Shown here: positions 47,102-55,290 of the stretch, piece after piece
Position numbering within the stretch: position 1 is the stretch's first letter
Layout of the letters: every line of letters starts with the position of its first letter
Origin: Devosia faecipullorum
Lineage (GTDB): Bacteria; Pseudomonadota; Alphaproteobacteria; Rhizobiales; Devosiaceae
DNA length: 64,000 nucleotides
Assembly (NCBI RefSeq): GCF_015158295.1
Contig: NZ_JACDXV010000010.1
Location: 1 to 64,000 of the forward strand
Direction: 5' to 3'
Translations under genes and position numbers: made by a program
Notes under the pieces: generated by a model
Told to the model about the DNA's origin: nothing
Databases searched by the model: none
Seen by the model: only the letters and a program-made list of their open reading frames with translations

Positions 47102-47166
47102 GACCACGGCCTTGGACGAACTCGGTGAACTTTGGATTTAAGCAGTGAAGTGTTAGTGCGATAACT

Positions 47167-47937
47167 ATGGGCGGGATGGTAAGCTTAGGACGGCGTGTAA
47201 TAGGGCGCTTAAGGCGCATCTTAAGTATTGATGGGCATCATCGACTCTATCTCGTTAACTCGGCTCCGCTTCCAGAGCGATATTTCACAGGCCCCAATGG
47301 TCAAGAACTCTACTCCTCGGCGTTTAACCCGGCCTGGTTCTCAGAATTAGGTGTGGTTGCATCGACTATTGTAGATATCGGCAGTTTTGATGGGGGGGAT
47401 GCGCAACGATTTCGAAACGCTTTCCCAACGGCGAGGGTAATAACGGTTGAAGCTGATCCTGGCCGGGCGAAGTTAGTGAGAGAGGCCTTGGCTGGTACTG
47501 CTGTCGAGGTGTTGGAGTGTGCAATCCATGCTAAAGACGAAAATGCGCAGCTTTATCGGACCGAAATCGACGGAATACCTTCTTCGCAAGGGTCGCTGTA
47601 CCAGTTTGACGAGAGGTCCAAAGTAGACCTTAGCTATATTAAACAGGCGGAGACGCCGCTCACTGTCATTGGTCGCTCCCTTGAGAGCGTGGCCACCGAA
47701 CTCGGTATCGGAAGCATCAGTCTATTACATATGGACATACAAGGTGCTGAGTACGAAGCGTTGTTGGGGCTGGGAGAATTGCGTCCCACACTGATCTATT
47801 TAGAGGTCGATGCGCCTTACGTTGGCATTAGGAATGCGAAAGATCTGCACTATCTGTTGAAATCGATGGGTTACGAACTGGCTGCTGACTTTGTTTCTGA
47901 CAGGCTTTATGCACTAAGAACTCGCGGTCGAAATTGA
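47167..47937 (+). CDS. FkbM-family methyltransferase
   Basis: A 256-aa FkbM-type SAM methyltransferase: TIVDIGSFDGGDAQRF (motif I), ARVITVEADPGRAKLV, and LLHMDIQGAEYEALLG followed by PTLIYLEVDAPY, hallmarks of the family. FkbM enzymes O-methylate sugars or other hydroxyls, and such genes are common at ends of O-antigen loci. The gene is 65 bases after the preceding methyltransferase and more AT-rich than the flanking conserved operons. Confidence 0.85.
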   Translation: MGGMVSLGRRVIGRLRRILSIDGHHRLYLVNSAPLPERYFTGPNGQELYSSAFNPAWFSELGVVASTIVDIGSFDGGDAQRFRNAFPTARVITVEADPGRAKLVREALAGTAVEVLECAIHAKDENAQLYRTEIDGIPSSQGSLYQFDERSKVDLSYIKQAETPLTVIGRSLESVATELGIGSISLLHMDIQGAEYEALLGLGELRPTLIYLEVDAPYVGIRNAKDLHYLLKSMGYELAADFVSDRLYALRTRGRN

Positions 47938-48080
47938 CCTCAGACTTTTACAGCGAGTCCGGCAGTCGGTAGGGCGGGTTCTTAAATCTCACTAATCCAA
48001 GCAATTTGATCGGTGCACTCGATCGGGCACAATTGTGCTATTTGCGCTCGCCAATATCGTATTTGATACGACTGCACCGC

Positions 48081-48806
48081 TTATCGGGACCAAAACACAG
48101 AGTTGCTTGGAGTTCGAGATAGAAGCGTATAACCGGCATTGTTTAGCAGTGCCAGTGACTCCGCTGTGACGGTTTCTATACAGATAGACCATGGCCTGAA
48201 CGTGGTAAAATCAATGGATGCGAGGATCTTTCCATCCACTCCTTCAGCGTCGATCGACAAGATGTGACAGTCCTGCGATTTAAAATACTTGTCAGCAATT
48301 TCAGATATAGGAAGCAATGCAACAGAACGTTTCCCAATGATTTTTTCAGTGGGCATGTTGGCCATTGTATCCCGCGCTGCCTGCTCGTCGAATGTGTTAA
48401 AAACAGATGATGTAAACTCAAACAGCGTGGCGTCGCGTCGGTCGTCAAATGCCACACCACCGGCCAACAGCGTGTCGCGTGGGCGCGTCTGAGAAATTAG
48501 ATGTCCTTCATGTCTATTTGGCTCGACCAGAACGCCGCTCGCCCCGCTTCGATAGAAGAGGTATGTATTGCTAAGGATACGCGGATGAGAGGCGCCGACG
48601 TCAAGATATCGAACATCTCGCCTTGGAACGCCTGCCATTTGTAGCCATGCTGCCAGCAGCAGATCTTCGCCAGAAGCTGAGTAAGAAATCAGCGCCCCGG
48701 CGCGCGATGCTGCAAGCGCCTGCGCTACGGGCGCTCGAACCGAAACGGGTAGACGTCTATAGGTCGCTAGAATGAGGCTCAGATTGTTGAGTTGCGCTTT
48801 ACCCAT
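48081..48806 (-). CDS. FkbM-family methyltransferase
   Basis: A 241-aa FkbM-type enzyme: YSASGEDLLLAAWL, VRYLDVGASHPRILSNTYLF (motif I), GVLVEPNRHEGHLI and HILSIDAEGVDGKILASIDF. ATG 48806 is favoured (AGG nine bases upstream) over a GTG three codons earlier. It converges with the other FkbM gene. The acceptor is unknown; O-methylation of the surface glycan is likely from context. Confidence 0.85.
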   Translation of the reverse strand: MGKAQLNNLSLILATYRRLPVSVRAPVAQALAASRAGALISYSASGEDLLLAAWLQMAGVPRRDVRYLDVGASHPRILSNTYLFYRSGASGVLVEPNRHEGHLISQTRPRDTLLAGGVAFDDRRDATLFEFTSSVFNTFDEQAARDTMANMPTEKIIGKRSVALLPISEIADKYFKSQDCHILSIDAEGVDGKILASIDFTTFRPWSICIETVTAESLALLNNAGYTLLSRTPSNSVFWSR

Positions 48807-48815
48807 GCTGCGCAC

Positions 48816-49632
48816 CTAATAGCACCATTCCGGCCCCATGGTCGTTCCGATTGCAATGGGCCCTCTATTACGCGATCCTATTTCGCAATCAAATGGTTTT
48901 ATGTGCCGCAAGCTTTGCGGCGTTACACTAGCCACACTTTTTGGGTGGTAATCGAAGGTTGGCGCTGACCTGTGCCCCAAGTCGCCTCCGGTTTTACGGA
49001 TAAAAGATACTAACTGTAGGGTGCACTTGCCATTCGGAGCTAGGGGCGACGGTTCGTGGTGAACCTAGAAGGTTTCTTGCCCAAACATCTAATAACGCCG
49101 GCCATTGTGCCACCGCGCTTTTACGCACGATTGGCCACGATAGCAAGGCGTCATCTACTTCTGCGCACGTTGGATCGTGGAATTCTACATGCGCTCAATG
49201 GTCGTGCCCATTGCCACACCTGCCAACAGAAGGGTCGCGCATCACCGCCGGGACAGCGGCATCCAGTTTATCCAGCAAAATCACTGCCGGGAAGGCAGAA
49301 GTCGCATTTTGGGACGGTTTTGGGACAAAACAGCGTACCAAGAGAGGCGAAATCGTCTTCCGTTATATAATAACATCTGTTATATTTCATGATGTTGAAA
49401 AACATAACCAAGTGGTAAAATAACGTCTTTTGCGCTCCGAAGGCAGAGGCCGAACGTTTGAACCGCGTCAGGGTGCGCTAAGAAAATCAATATCTTGCTG
49501 GCAATCTCCTTTGGCCAACCTTTCGAAAAGCAGCACGCTTCCCTGCAAACGAAGCTTGCGGTCAGGAAACACGACTGCTGAAAGGGAATTTCTGATTGAG
49601 ATCAAAGACGGAGAGACAAATGCACAACAAAC
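48816..49632. other. 817-bp gap without recognisable genes
   Basis: Between the polysaccharide locus and the tracrRNA. Open frames here are short and do not resemble known proteins. The only structured signal I see is the TTTGGGAC-type motif at 49308-49328, followed by an AT-rich stretch (49360-49430). It may be the scar of a lost mobile element. Confidence 0.4.
49308..49328 (+). repeat. Second TTTGGGACG-type motif
   Basis: TTTGGGACGGTTTTGGGACA(A) matches the motif at 20263-20284 apart from one missing base. There it precedes a tyrosine integrase; here no integrase follows, so it may mark a deleted element or an unused attachment region. Confidence 0.4.
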
Positions 49633-49720
49633 AAAAAACGCGCCCCGGAGGACGCGCCTTATTTGGTGCTGTCGAAGCTTGTTAACAGCCAGACCGCTTT
49701 TTCTGAACTGCTAGGCAGCT
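49633..49720 (-). ncRNA. tracrRNA of the type II-C system
   Basis: On the minus strand, 49692-49716 is perfectly complementary over 25 bases to the 3' part of the crRNA repeat (anti-repeat GCCTAGCAGTTCAGAAAAAG then CGGTC), with partial pairing beyond that. A short stem GCTGT...ACAGC follows (nexus-like), then an intrinsic terminator at 49639-49656: CGCGTCC-TCCG-GGGCGCG (7 bp, UNCG-type tetraloop) and six T. The predicted RNA is about 88 nt, transcribed away from cas9. It defines the crRNA strand of the array as the minus strand. It would be processed with pre-crRNA by RNase III and loaded into Cas9. Confidence 0.88.
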
Positions 49721-49726
49721 AAGGCG

Positions 49727-49755
49727 AGTATTGTGCTGTTTCTGCAAAAGATCAA
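49727..49755 (-). promoter_or_regulatory. tracrRNA promoter
   Basis: Read on the minus strand: TTGATC (49755-49750), 17-base spacer, AATACT (49732-49727). It is a good sigma70-type arrangement that places the transcription start near 49720, a few bases before the anti-repeat. Confidence 0.7.
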
Positions 49756-49867
49756 GTTCGGAAGTCACCTGAGCCCCTGGATCTCCTCCGGATTTTGGTA
49801 GAGTCCGCCGACAGAGGGTCGACGCGGGGCGTGACGTCTCTTCAATGAAGAGCAGACCATCGCGATA

Positions 49868-50260
49868 TTGAAAGGGCAGGAGGCCGGGCTTGGGACAGCG
49901 GGCCTGTGTCGCAAGCAAAGCATCAGCAATGCGACCTTTTGCAAGAGGAAGGCCAAATACGGCGGTTCGGAGGTGTCGGACGCAAGGCGGCCGAAGACGC
50001 TTGAGGGCGAGAACATGCGGCGCAAGAAGCTCCTGGAAGAGGCTATGCTGGACAATGCCATCCTCAAGGATGTCGCAGCAAAAAATGGCAACGCCTGACG
50101 CAAAGCGGGACGCGGTGGTCTTTTTCCCCACCATCCTCCTGCATCATCCGCACCGCTCGGGTTCCGACCTCAGCTGAAAACATGTTCGCCAACTGGCCTG
50201 CGTGCTCCACGCTACTCTGGAGTTAGCGCCCCGACAGGCCCAGCGCGGTTGAATACGGAG
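49868..50260 (+). mobile_element. IS3-family transposase relic
   Basis: The frame at 49868-50098 keeps the OrfA signature of IS3-family elements: GLGTAGLCRKQSISNATFCK (HTH), KAKYGGSEVSDARRPKTLE and the leucine-zipper helix MRRKKLLEEAMLDNAILKDV. The following bases contain a shifted OrfB-like start (ATPDAKRDAV) and a trace like VRQLACVLHATLELAPRQAQ to about 50260. No full OrfB or clear terminal inverted repeats remain. The relic separates the tracrRNA from cas9, so it inserted into the CRISPR locus and later decayed. Confidence 0.75.
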
Positions 50261-50307
50261 CCGTGGTCTGGCCTGCGAGGGGGAGTTAGCGAAAGTACCT
50301 AGTCCAG

Positions 50308-50320
50308 TATAGAGTTCCTA
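50308..50320 (+). promoter_or_regulatory. Presumed cas9 promoter -10 with a 9-nt match to the crRNA-like unit
   Basis: TATAGA (50308-50313) is a plausible -10; the -35 is weak. GAGTTCCTA at 50312-50320 is identical to the last nine bases before the repeat-like element at 50435. The flank 3' of the match is CGGAATTT, where a PAM would lie. The wider region (CCTAG..TCCAGT..GAGTTCCTA) is an imperfect copy of the spacer-like segment at 50401-50434. Confidence 0.45.
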
Positions 50321-50400
50321 CGGAATTTACGGGCGTTTGGCGTGAAAGCAGAATGAAGATCTTCACGATATGTGGAGTGGCTCCGTGAGCGGGAGCACTG

Positions 50401-50469
50401 CCTAGGACTTCATCCAGTGAAAGGTGAGTTCCTAATTGCCGCTGGACTGCAACTTCGAACTGCTGGGCG
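50401..50469 (+). ncRNA. crRNA-like unit (degenerate repeat plus spacer-like segment) in the cas9 leader
   Basis: 50435-50469 aligns with the array repeat in crRNA orientation. ATTGCCGCTGGACTGC corresponds to GTTGCCGCTGGACCGC and GAACTGCTGGGC to GAACTGCTAGGC; the middle differs and one base is missing. Both internal substitutions (C to T, A to G) turn Watson-Crick pairs with the tracrRNA into G-U wobbles, so tracrRNA pairing is kept. The 34 bases before it play the part of a spacer, and its last nine bases match the presumed cas9 promoter at 50312-50320. It would be transcribed as part of the cas9 5' leader or separately. An autoregulatory guide is inferred. Confidence 0.6.
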
Positions 50470-50473
50470 GTAG

Positions 50474-50504
50474 CGGCAAGATCAATTTGCCATTGATCTT
50501 GCCG
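50474..50504 (+). promoter_or_regulatory. 12-bp hairpin before cas9, competing with a repeat-element fold
   Basis: CGGCAAGATCAA (50474-50485) pairs perfectly with TTGATCTTGCCG (50493-50504). Part of the same arm (AGCGGCAA, 50472-50479) can instead pair with TTGCCGCT (50436-50443) at the 5' end of the crRNA-like repeat. The two folds are exclusive. No T-run follows, so it is not a terminator. The cas9 ribosome binding site (GGGGGG, 50525-50530) lies 21 bases downstream. Confidence 0.55.
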
Positions 50505-50538
50505 GCAGTGTCTCGCAAACTACTTTGGGGGGCGCGAA

Positions 50539-53500
50539 ATGCAGAAATCTTTCGCTTTTGATATCGGCACCAATTCTATTGGTTGGTGCGTTCTCGAACT
50601 CGACACGCTCAACGATCCCACCCGCATCATCGACGCGGGCGTCCGCATCTTCTCCGACGGCCGCGAGCCCAAATCCGGCACCTCGCTTGCCGAGGGGCGC
50701 CGCCTCGCCCGCAGCATGTCGCGCGGCAATGATCGCTACAAGCGCCGCCGCAAGGCGGTCATTCGTACTCTGGTCGAATTCGGCTTGATACCCGCCGACA
50801 AGGCGGGTCAAAAAGCTCTCGTTGCCGAAACCAATGACAAGCGCGCCGACCAGGTCGCCACCGACGTTTATGCCCTGCGCGCCCGGGCACTGGACGAAAA
50901 GTTACCCCTTCGCCATATCGGCCGAGTCCTCTTTCACCTGAACCAGCGCCGCGGTTTCAAATCCAACCGCAAGACCGACAAACGCGACAACGACCAGGGC
51001 AAGATCGCGTCAGGCATCGCTGCGCTGGAAACCAAATTGGCTGGCCAGTCCCTAGGCCAGTATCTCCACCAGCAGCGTCTGGACGGCAAATGGGTTCGCG
51101 TTCGTCCCTCCCGGGTGCCCGGAAAGGACGGTCGCGACGAAGATGGCTACGGCTTCTACCCCGAGCGCCGAATGCTGCAGGACGAATTCAACGCCATCTG
51201 GACCGCGCAGGCTGCGCATTATCCCGACATACTCACCGAGGAGCGCCGCGCCCACCTCGAAACCATCATTTTTTACCAGCGCCCCCTCAAAGCGCCAAAA
51301 ATCGGCAAGTGCAGCTTCAACCCGCATGAAGAGCGCCTGCCTCGCGCCCATCCGCTGTTTCAGGAGTTCCGACTCTATAAGGAGGTCAACGAACTCGCCC
51401 TCGTCGATCGCTTCCAGCGATCGCAGAAACTGACGCTTGAGCAGCGCGATGGCCTTGTCACCCAATTGAAGGCACAGCGCGAGGCGAATTTCTCGGCTCT
51501 GCGCAAGACCGCCCGCGCGCCCACAGGCACCCGTTTCAACAAGGAAACCGAAAGCCGCATCAAAATGAAGGGTGACGAGGTCGCAGCCGAACTCTCGTCC
51601 AAGACCCGCTTCGGCCAGTCCTGGTTCTCGATGCCGCTCGAAGAGCGCTGGGCCATTATCAACACCCTGCGCACGATCGAGGACCCCCTAGAACTGACCG
51701 CCTGGCTCGAACAGAACTATGCGATGCCACCTGAGCGCATAGACGCCATTCTGGGCGCCCGCCTCCCCGAAGGATATGGGCGCCTCGGTGAGACAGCCCT
51801 GACCGAGATGCTTGCTTACCTAAAGCACGAGGTCATTCCCGAAGCAGAAGCGGCCGAACGCGCCGGCTACGACCATGCGCTACTCGCCCGCGGCGAAGGT
51901 TTCGATTCCCTGCCCAAATATCAAGAGGTGATCGCCCGCCGCATCCCGCCCGGCTCCGAGGCGCCGGACGATCCATACGATGTGCGCAAGGGCCGCATCA
52001 CCAATCCCACCGTCCATATCGGTCTTAATCAGCTGCGCCGCGTGCTAAACGCCCTGATCCGCCGCTATGGAAAGCCACATCAGATCGCCATAGAGCTGGC
52101 CCGCGACTTGAAACTCAACGAGGAGCAGAAGCGCGAAAAGAACATCGAGATCGCCCGCAACACTCGCGCGGCCGAGCAGCGTTCTGCCAAACTGGTGGAA
52201 TTGGGCGTGCCCGACACCGGATACAATCGCGTGCTGCTCAAGCTCTGGGAAGACCTCGACCAGCGTGCACCTGAAAATCGTGTCTGCACCTATTGCGGCA
52301 GGCCCATCAATATCGAGACCCTGTTTTCCAGTAAAGTCGATATCGATCATATCCTGCCCTGGTCGAAATCCCTTGACGACAGCCAGGCCAATCGCATCGT
52401 CTGCCACGTCGCCTGCAACCGCCAGAAGGGCAACCACGCTCCCGCCGACGTGCCGCAATGGCAGGCCCGCTACGACGACATTCTCGAACGCGCCAATCGT
52501 CTGCCGCTCAACAAGCGTTGGCGCTTCGGACGAGAGGCGATGAAAAAATTTGCCGATGAGGAAACCTTCCTCGCCCGGCAATTGACCGACACTCAGTATC
52601 TTTCGCGCCTCGCCCACGAATATATGGCGGCGCTCTATCCCGACGAAGAGCCCGACGCCAGAGGCGAGTTGGCGCGGAGAAATCATGTCCGCGTCATCAC
52701 CGGACGCATGACCGAAATGCTCCGCCGCCAGTGGGGTCTCAATTCTATCCTCGCCGACCACAACCAGAAGAACCGCAACGACCATCGCCACCACGCCATC
52801 GACGCTGCCGTCGTCGGCGTGACCACCCGCTCGCGGCTCCAACGTATTGCCACTGTTGCTGGCAGCCGCGAAGCCCTGGCGCTTGAGGAGACCATTGGCA
52901 AGATCGAGCCGCCCTGGTCGGGCTTCCGCGACGACCTCAAGACTGCCATCGATCGGATCGTCGTCAGCCACAAACCCGACCATGGCACCCTGCCGCGCCC
53001 AGGAAACATGGGTCAGACCGCCGGGCAATTGCACAATGACACCGCCTACGGCTTGACAGGGCAAACCGACGCCCGCGGCACGCCCGTCGTCGTGCGTCGC
53101 AAGCCTTTTATGTCATTGACCGAAAAGGACATTCCAGCCATTCGGGATATGCGGTTGGCAAGCGCCCTCCAGGGCGCCATTGCCGGTCTTTCCGGCAAGG
53201 ATTTGGCCACCGCGCTTGATCGCTTCCGGGACCGCGACGACTACAAGGGCATCCGGCATGTCCGCGTCACCGAAGTGCTCAATGTCATCCCTGTCCGGGA
53301 CTCAGAGGGCCGCGCCTATAAGGCCTATAAGGGCGATGCCAATTATCGCTACGACGTATGGGAATTGCCGAACGGCAAATGGGTCGAGGAAATCCTCTCC
53401 ATGTTCGACGCCCACCAGCCTGGCTGGCGATCGAAAGTCCATGCCGAAAACCCAGCCGCCCGCCGCGTTCTAAGCCTGCACCAAAACGACATGGTTGCCT

Positions 53501-53769
53501 ATGAGCATCCGCAGGATGGCCTGGTCATCGGTCGCGTGGTCAAATTCACCGCTGGCAAGGTGAGCTTTGCCGGCAATGGCCACGGCGGCGCCCTCAAGGC
53601 CCGCGACGCCGACCCAAATGACAGCTTCAAATACTTTGCCAAATCCGCCGGCGCCATGAAGGCAGCGAAAATTCGCCAGGTCCGCGTGGACGAAATCGGT
53701 CAGCTTTTCGATCCGGGTCCACAAGATCGGGAGAGTCGGGCGGAAAGAAGGGGAGGCTCTACCCACTAA
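50539..53769 (+). CDS. cas9: Cas9, type II-C RNA-guided endonuclease
   Basis: A 1076-aa compact Cas9. Catalytic residues are all present: RuvC-I Asp8 (FAFDIGTNSIGW), RuvC-II Glu519 (IAIELARDLK), HNH His604 (VDIDHILPWS) and Asn627 (CNRQKGN), RuvC-III His752 and Asp755 (HHAIDAAVVG). The His604-Asn627 spacing equals that of SpCas9 H840-N863. The HNH is flanked by CTYC and CHVAC, a Cys4 set able to hold zinc. An arginine-rich bridge helix (RRLARSMSRGNDRYKRRRKA) lies near residues 54-75. Size and the absence of csn2/cas4 place it in II-C. ATG 50539 follows GGGGGG by eight bases. The leader contains the crRNA-like unit described above. Confidence 0.97.
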   Translation: MQKSFAFDIGTNSIGWCVLELDTLNDPTRIIDAGVRIFSDGREPKSGTSLAEGRRLARSMSRGNDRYKRRRKAVIRTLVEFGLIPADKAGQKALVAETNDKRADQVATDVYALRARALDEKLPLRHIGRVLFHLNQRRGFKSNRKTDKRDNDQGKIASGIAALETKLAGQSLGQYLHQQRLDGKWVRVRPSRVPGKDGRDEDGYGFYPERRMLQDEFNAIWTAQAAHYPDILTEERRAHLETIIFYQRPLKAPKIGKCSFNPHEERLPRAHPLFQEFRLYKEVNELALVDRFQRSQKLTLEQRDGLVTQLKAQREANFSALRKTARAPTGTRFNKETESRIKMKGDEVAAELSSKTRFGQSWFSMPLEERWAIINTLRTIEDPLELTAWLEQNYAMPPERIDAILGARLPEGYGRLGETALTEMLAYLKHEVIPEAEAAERAGYDHALLARGEGFDSLPKYQEVIARRIPPGSEAPDDPYDVRKGRITNPTVHIGLNQLRRVLNALIRRYGKPHQIAIELARDLKLNEEQKREKNIEIARNTRAAEQRSAKLVELGVPDTGYNRVLLKLWEDLDQRAPENRVCTYCGRPINIETLFSSKVDIDHILPWSKSLDDSQANRIVCHVACNRQKGNHAPADVPQWQARYDDILERANRLPLNKRWRFGREAMKKFADEETFLARQLTDTQYLSRLAHEYMAALYPDEEPDARGELARRNHVRVITGRMTEMLRRQWGLNSILADHNQKNRNDHRHHAIDAAVVGVTTRSRLQRIATVAGSREALALEETIGKIEPPWSGFRDDLKTAIDRIVVSHKPDHGTLPRPGNMGQTAGQLHNDTAYGLTGQTDARGTPVVVRRKPFMSLTEKDIPAIRDMRLASALQGAIAGLSGKDLATALDRFRDRDDYKGIRHVRVTEVLNVIPVRDSEGRAYKAYKGDANYRYDVWELPNGKWVEEILSMFDAHQPGWRSKVHAENPAARRVLSLHQNDMVAYEHPQDGLVIGRVVKFTAGKVSFAGNGHGGALKARDADPNDSFKYFAKSAGAMKAAKIRQVRVDEIGQLFDPGPQDRESRAERRGGSTH

Positions 53770-53923
53770 TGTCTTCGATACAAAGCCGCCAGGCACACCG
53801 ACCTCATGAGCGGTAGAGAAGAAGGCCTGTAATAGCCCAAAAGGTTTTGCTGTCAGCGCCGCAATTAACACTAACCCAAGTCTTCCTTGGCAACAAATCC
53901 GCGGCTCAACTACGCTTGGCTCC

Positions 53924-54865
53924 ATGGAACGCGTGGTCGACATCACAACCGACAATCTTTCTCTCGCGGTGCATCGTGGCTTCTTGACCGTGACTTTCGG
54001 GGCGGAAGAACGCGGCCGCATTCCGCTCGATGACATCTCCGCCCTCATCGTCCACGCGCATGGCACGCTCTGGTCCACCAGCGTCTTCACCCGCCTGAGC
54101 GATCGCGGCATTCCCGTCGTCATATGCGGCACCAATCACGCGCCCGCTGCCATGGTCTGGCCACTCGAAGGTCACCACCTGCAAGGCGCCCGCATGCGGG
54201 CCCAGCTCGCCGCCTCCCGCCCGCTCGCCAAGCAACTCTGGTCGCAGATCATCAAGTCCAAGATCCGCATGCAGGGCAACATTCTTGCCCGCAACGGCCA
54301 GGAGGCCGGCGCCTTCGACCTCCTCGCGCGAAAAGTCCGCTCCGGCGACCCCGACAATATCGAAGCCCAGGCCGCCCGCCGCTATTGGAAGCTGCTCTTC
54401 GGGCCGAACTTCAACCGCGATCAAGACGCCCCCGGCATAAACAGCCTTCTCAACTACGGCTACACCGTCCTGCGCGCCACCCTGTCCCGCGCGATCTGTG
54501 CCGCCGGCCTCCATCCTACCATCGGCGTCTTCCACGCCAATCGCGCCAATGCCTTCGCTCTCGCCGATGACCTGATGGAGCCTTATCGCCCTCTCGTGGA
54601 CCAGATGGTCCTCGACCTTGTCCGCGGCGGCGAAACCGAGATCACCTCCGAGACCAAAACTATGCTCGCCGCCATCACCACGCTCGACCTGCCGGGCCCT
54701 GTCGGCCTCTCGCCCCTCTCGGTTCAGACCCAGCGTTTCGTCCACTCCCTGGCCCGGAGCTTTGAAACCGGCATCGCCGCGCTCGAGCTTCCAAACCCGC
54801 CGCCAACTCCCGCGAACGCGGTCCTCGATGCTAACAGTCTGCTAACGAACTCCCCAAATGCGTGA
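53924..54865 (+). CDS. cas1: Cas1, CRISPR adaptation integrase
   Basis: A 313-aa Cas1 that with Cas2 integrates new spacers. It shows the N-terminal beta domain (LSLAVHRGFLTVTFGAEERG), the SLLNYGYTVLRATLSRAICAAGLHPTIGVFH helix-metal region with the catalytic His, and DDLMEPYRPLVDQMVLDLV carrying the conserved acidic residues. Length is typical of type II Cas1. It lies 154 bases after cas9 and overlaps cas2 by eight bases. Confidence 0.96.
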   Translation: MERVVDITTDNLSLAVHRGFLTVTFGAEERGRIPLDDISALIVHAHGTLWSTSVFTRLSDRGIPVVICGTNHAPAAMVWPLEGHHLQGARMRAQLAASRPLAKQLWSQIIKSKIRMQGNILARNGQEAGAFDLLARKVRSGDPDNIEAQAARRYWKLLFGPNFNRDQDAPGINSLLNYGYTVLRATLSRAICAAGLHPTIGVFHANRANAFALADDLMEPYRPLVDQMVLDLVRGGETEITSETKTMLAAITTLDLPGPVGLSPLSVQTQRFVHSLARSFETGIAALELPNPPPTPANAVLDANSLLTNSPNA

Positions 54866-55217
54866 CCTCAAAGCTACTTCAGGCAATACTCACCTCAGCG
54901 GATATCAGCTCATGTGGATGCTTGTTACTTTCGATCTTCCGGTAGAAACCAAGCCGCAGCGCCATGCCGCCACCAAGTTTCGCATGGCCCTGCTTGATCT
55001 TGGGTTTGAAATGAGCCAGTTTTCCAACTATCTTCGCTTCTGTAACGGCAAAGAACAGTTTGAATCCTATGTCCGAAAGATCGGGTCGCAATTACCCGAA
55101 TTTGGTGAGGTATACGTATTTCAATTCACTGATCGCCAGTACGAAAACATTGTTCGTTTCTCCGACCAAGGTCGCCGCTCTCCAACGAAAAATCCGACTC
55201 AACTGGCCCTGTTTTAA
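54858..55217 (+). CDS. cas2: Cas2, CRISPR adaptation protein
   Basis: A 119-aa Cas2 with a ferredoxin-like fold: LMWMLVTFDLPVETKPQRHAA (first strand and conserved Asp), FEMSQFSNYLRFCNGKEQFE, and GEVYVFQFTDRQYENIVRF. It overlaps cas1. The array begins 74 bases after its stop. The gap 55218-55290 is the probable leader and includes an AT-rich stretch (CTTTATTATTAGGAAG). Confidence 0.95.
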   Translation: MRDLKATSGNTHLSGYQLMWMLVTFDLPVETKPQRHAATKFRMALLDLGFEMSQFSNYLRFCNGKEQFESYVRKIGSQLPEFGEVYVFQFTDRQYENIVRFSDQGRRSPTKNPTQLALF

Positions 55218-55290
55218 CTCAGCCCCATGCATTTCCAGACACCGACACCGCCGAATTTCCCTTTATTATTAGGAAGTTCGGACGGTATCG

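Noticed and set aside
49430..49714. A 94-codon plus-strand frame overlapping the tracrRNA
   Set aside because: No ribosome binding site or family resemblance; its end is the antisense of the anti-repeat and terminator.
50177..50195. A 14-base match (AACATGTTCGCCAA) between the IS3 relic area and the start of the duplicated spacer
   Set aside because: Three of the bases belong to the repeat and the remaining match is 11 nt; too short to call a self-targeting protospacer.
50474..50504. The perfect 12-bp hairpin before cas9 as an intrinsic terminator
   Set aside because: No T-run follows on the plus strand, and none follows on the minus strand.
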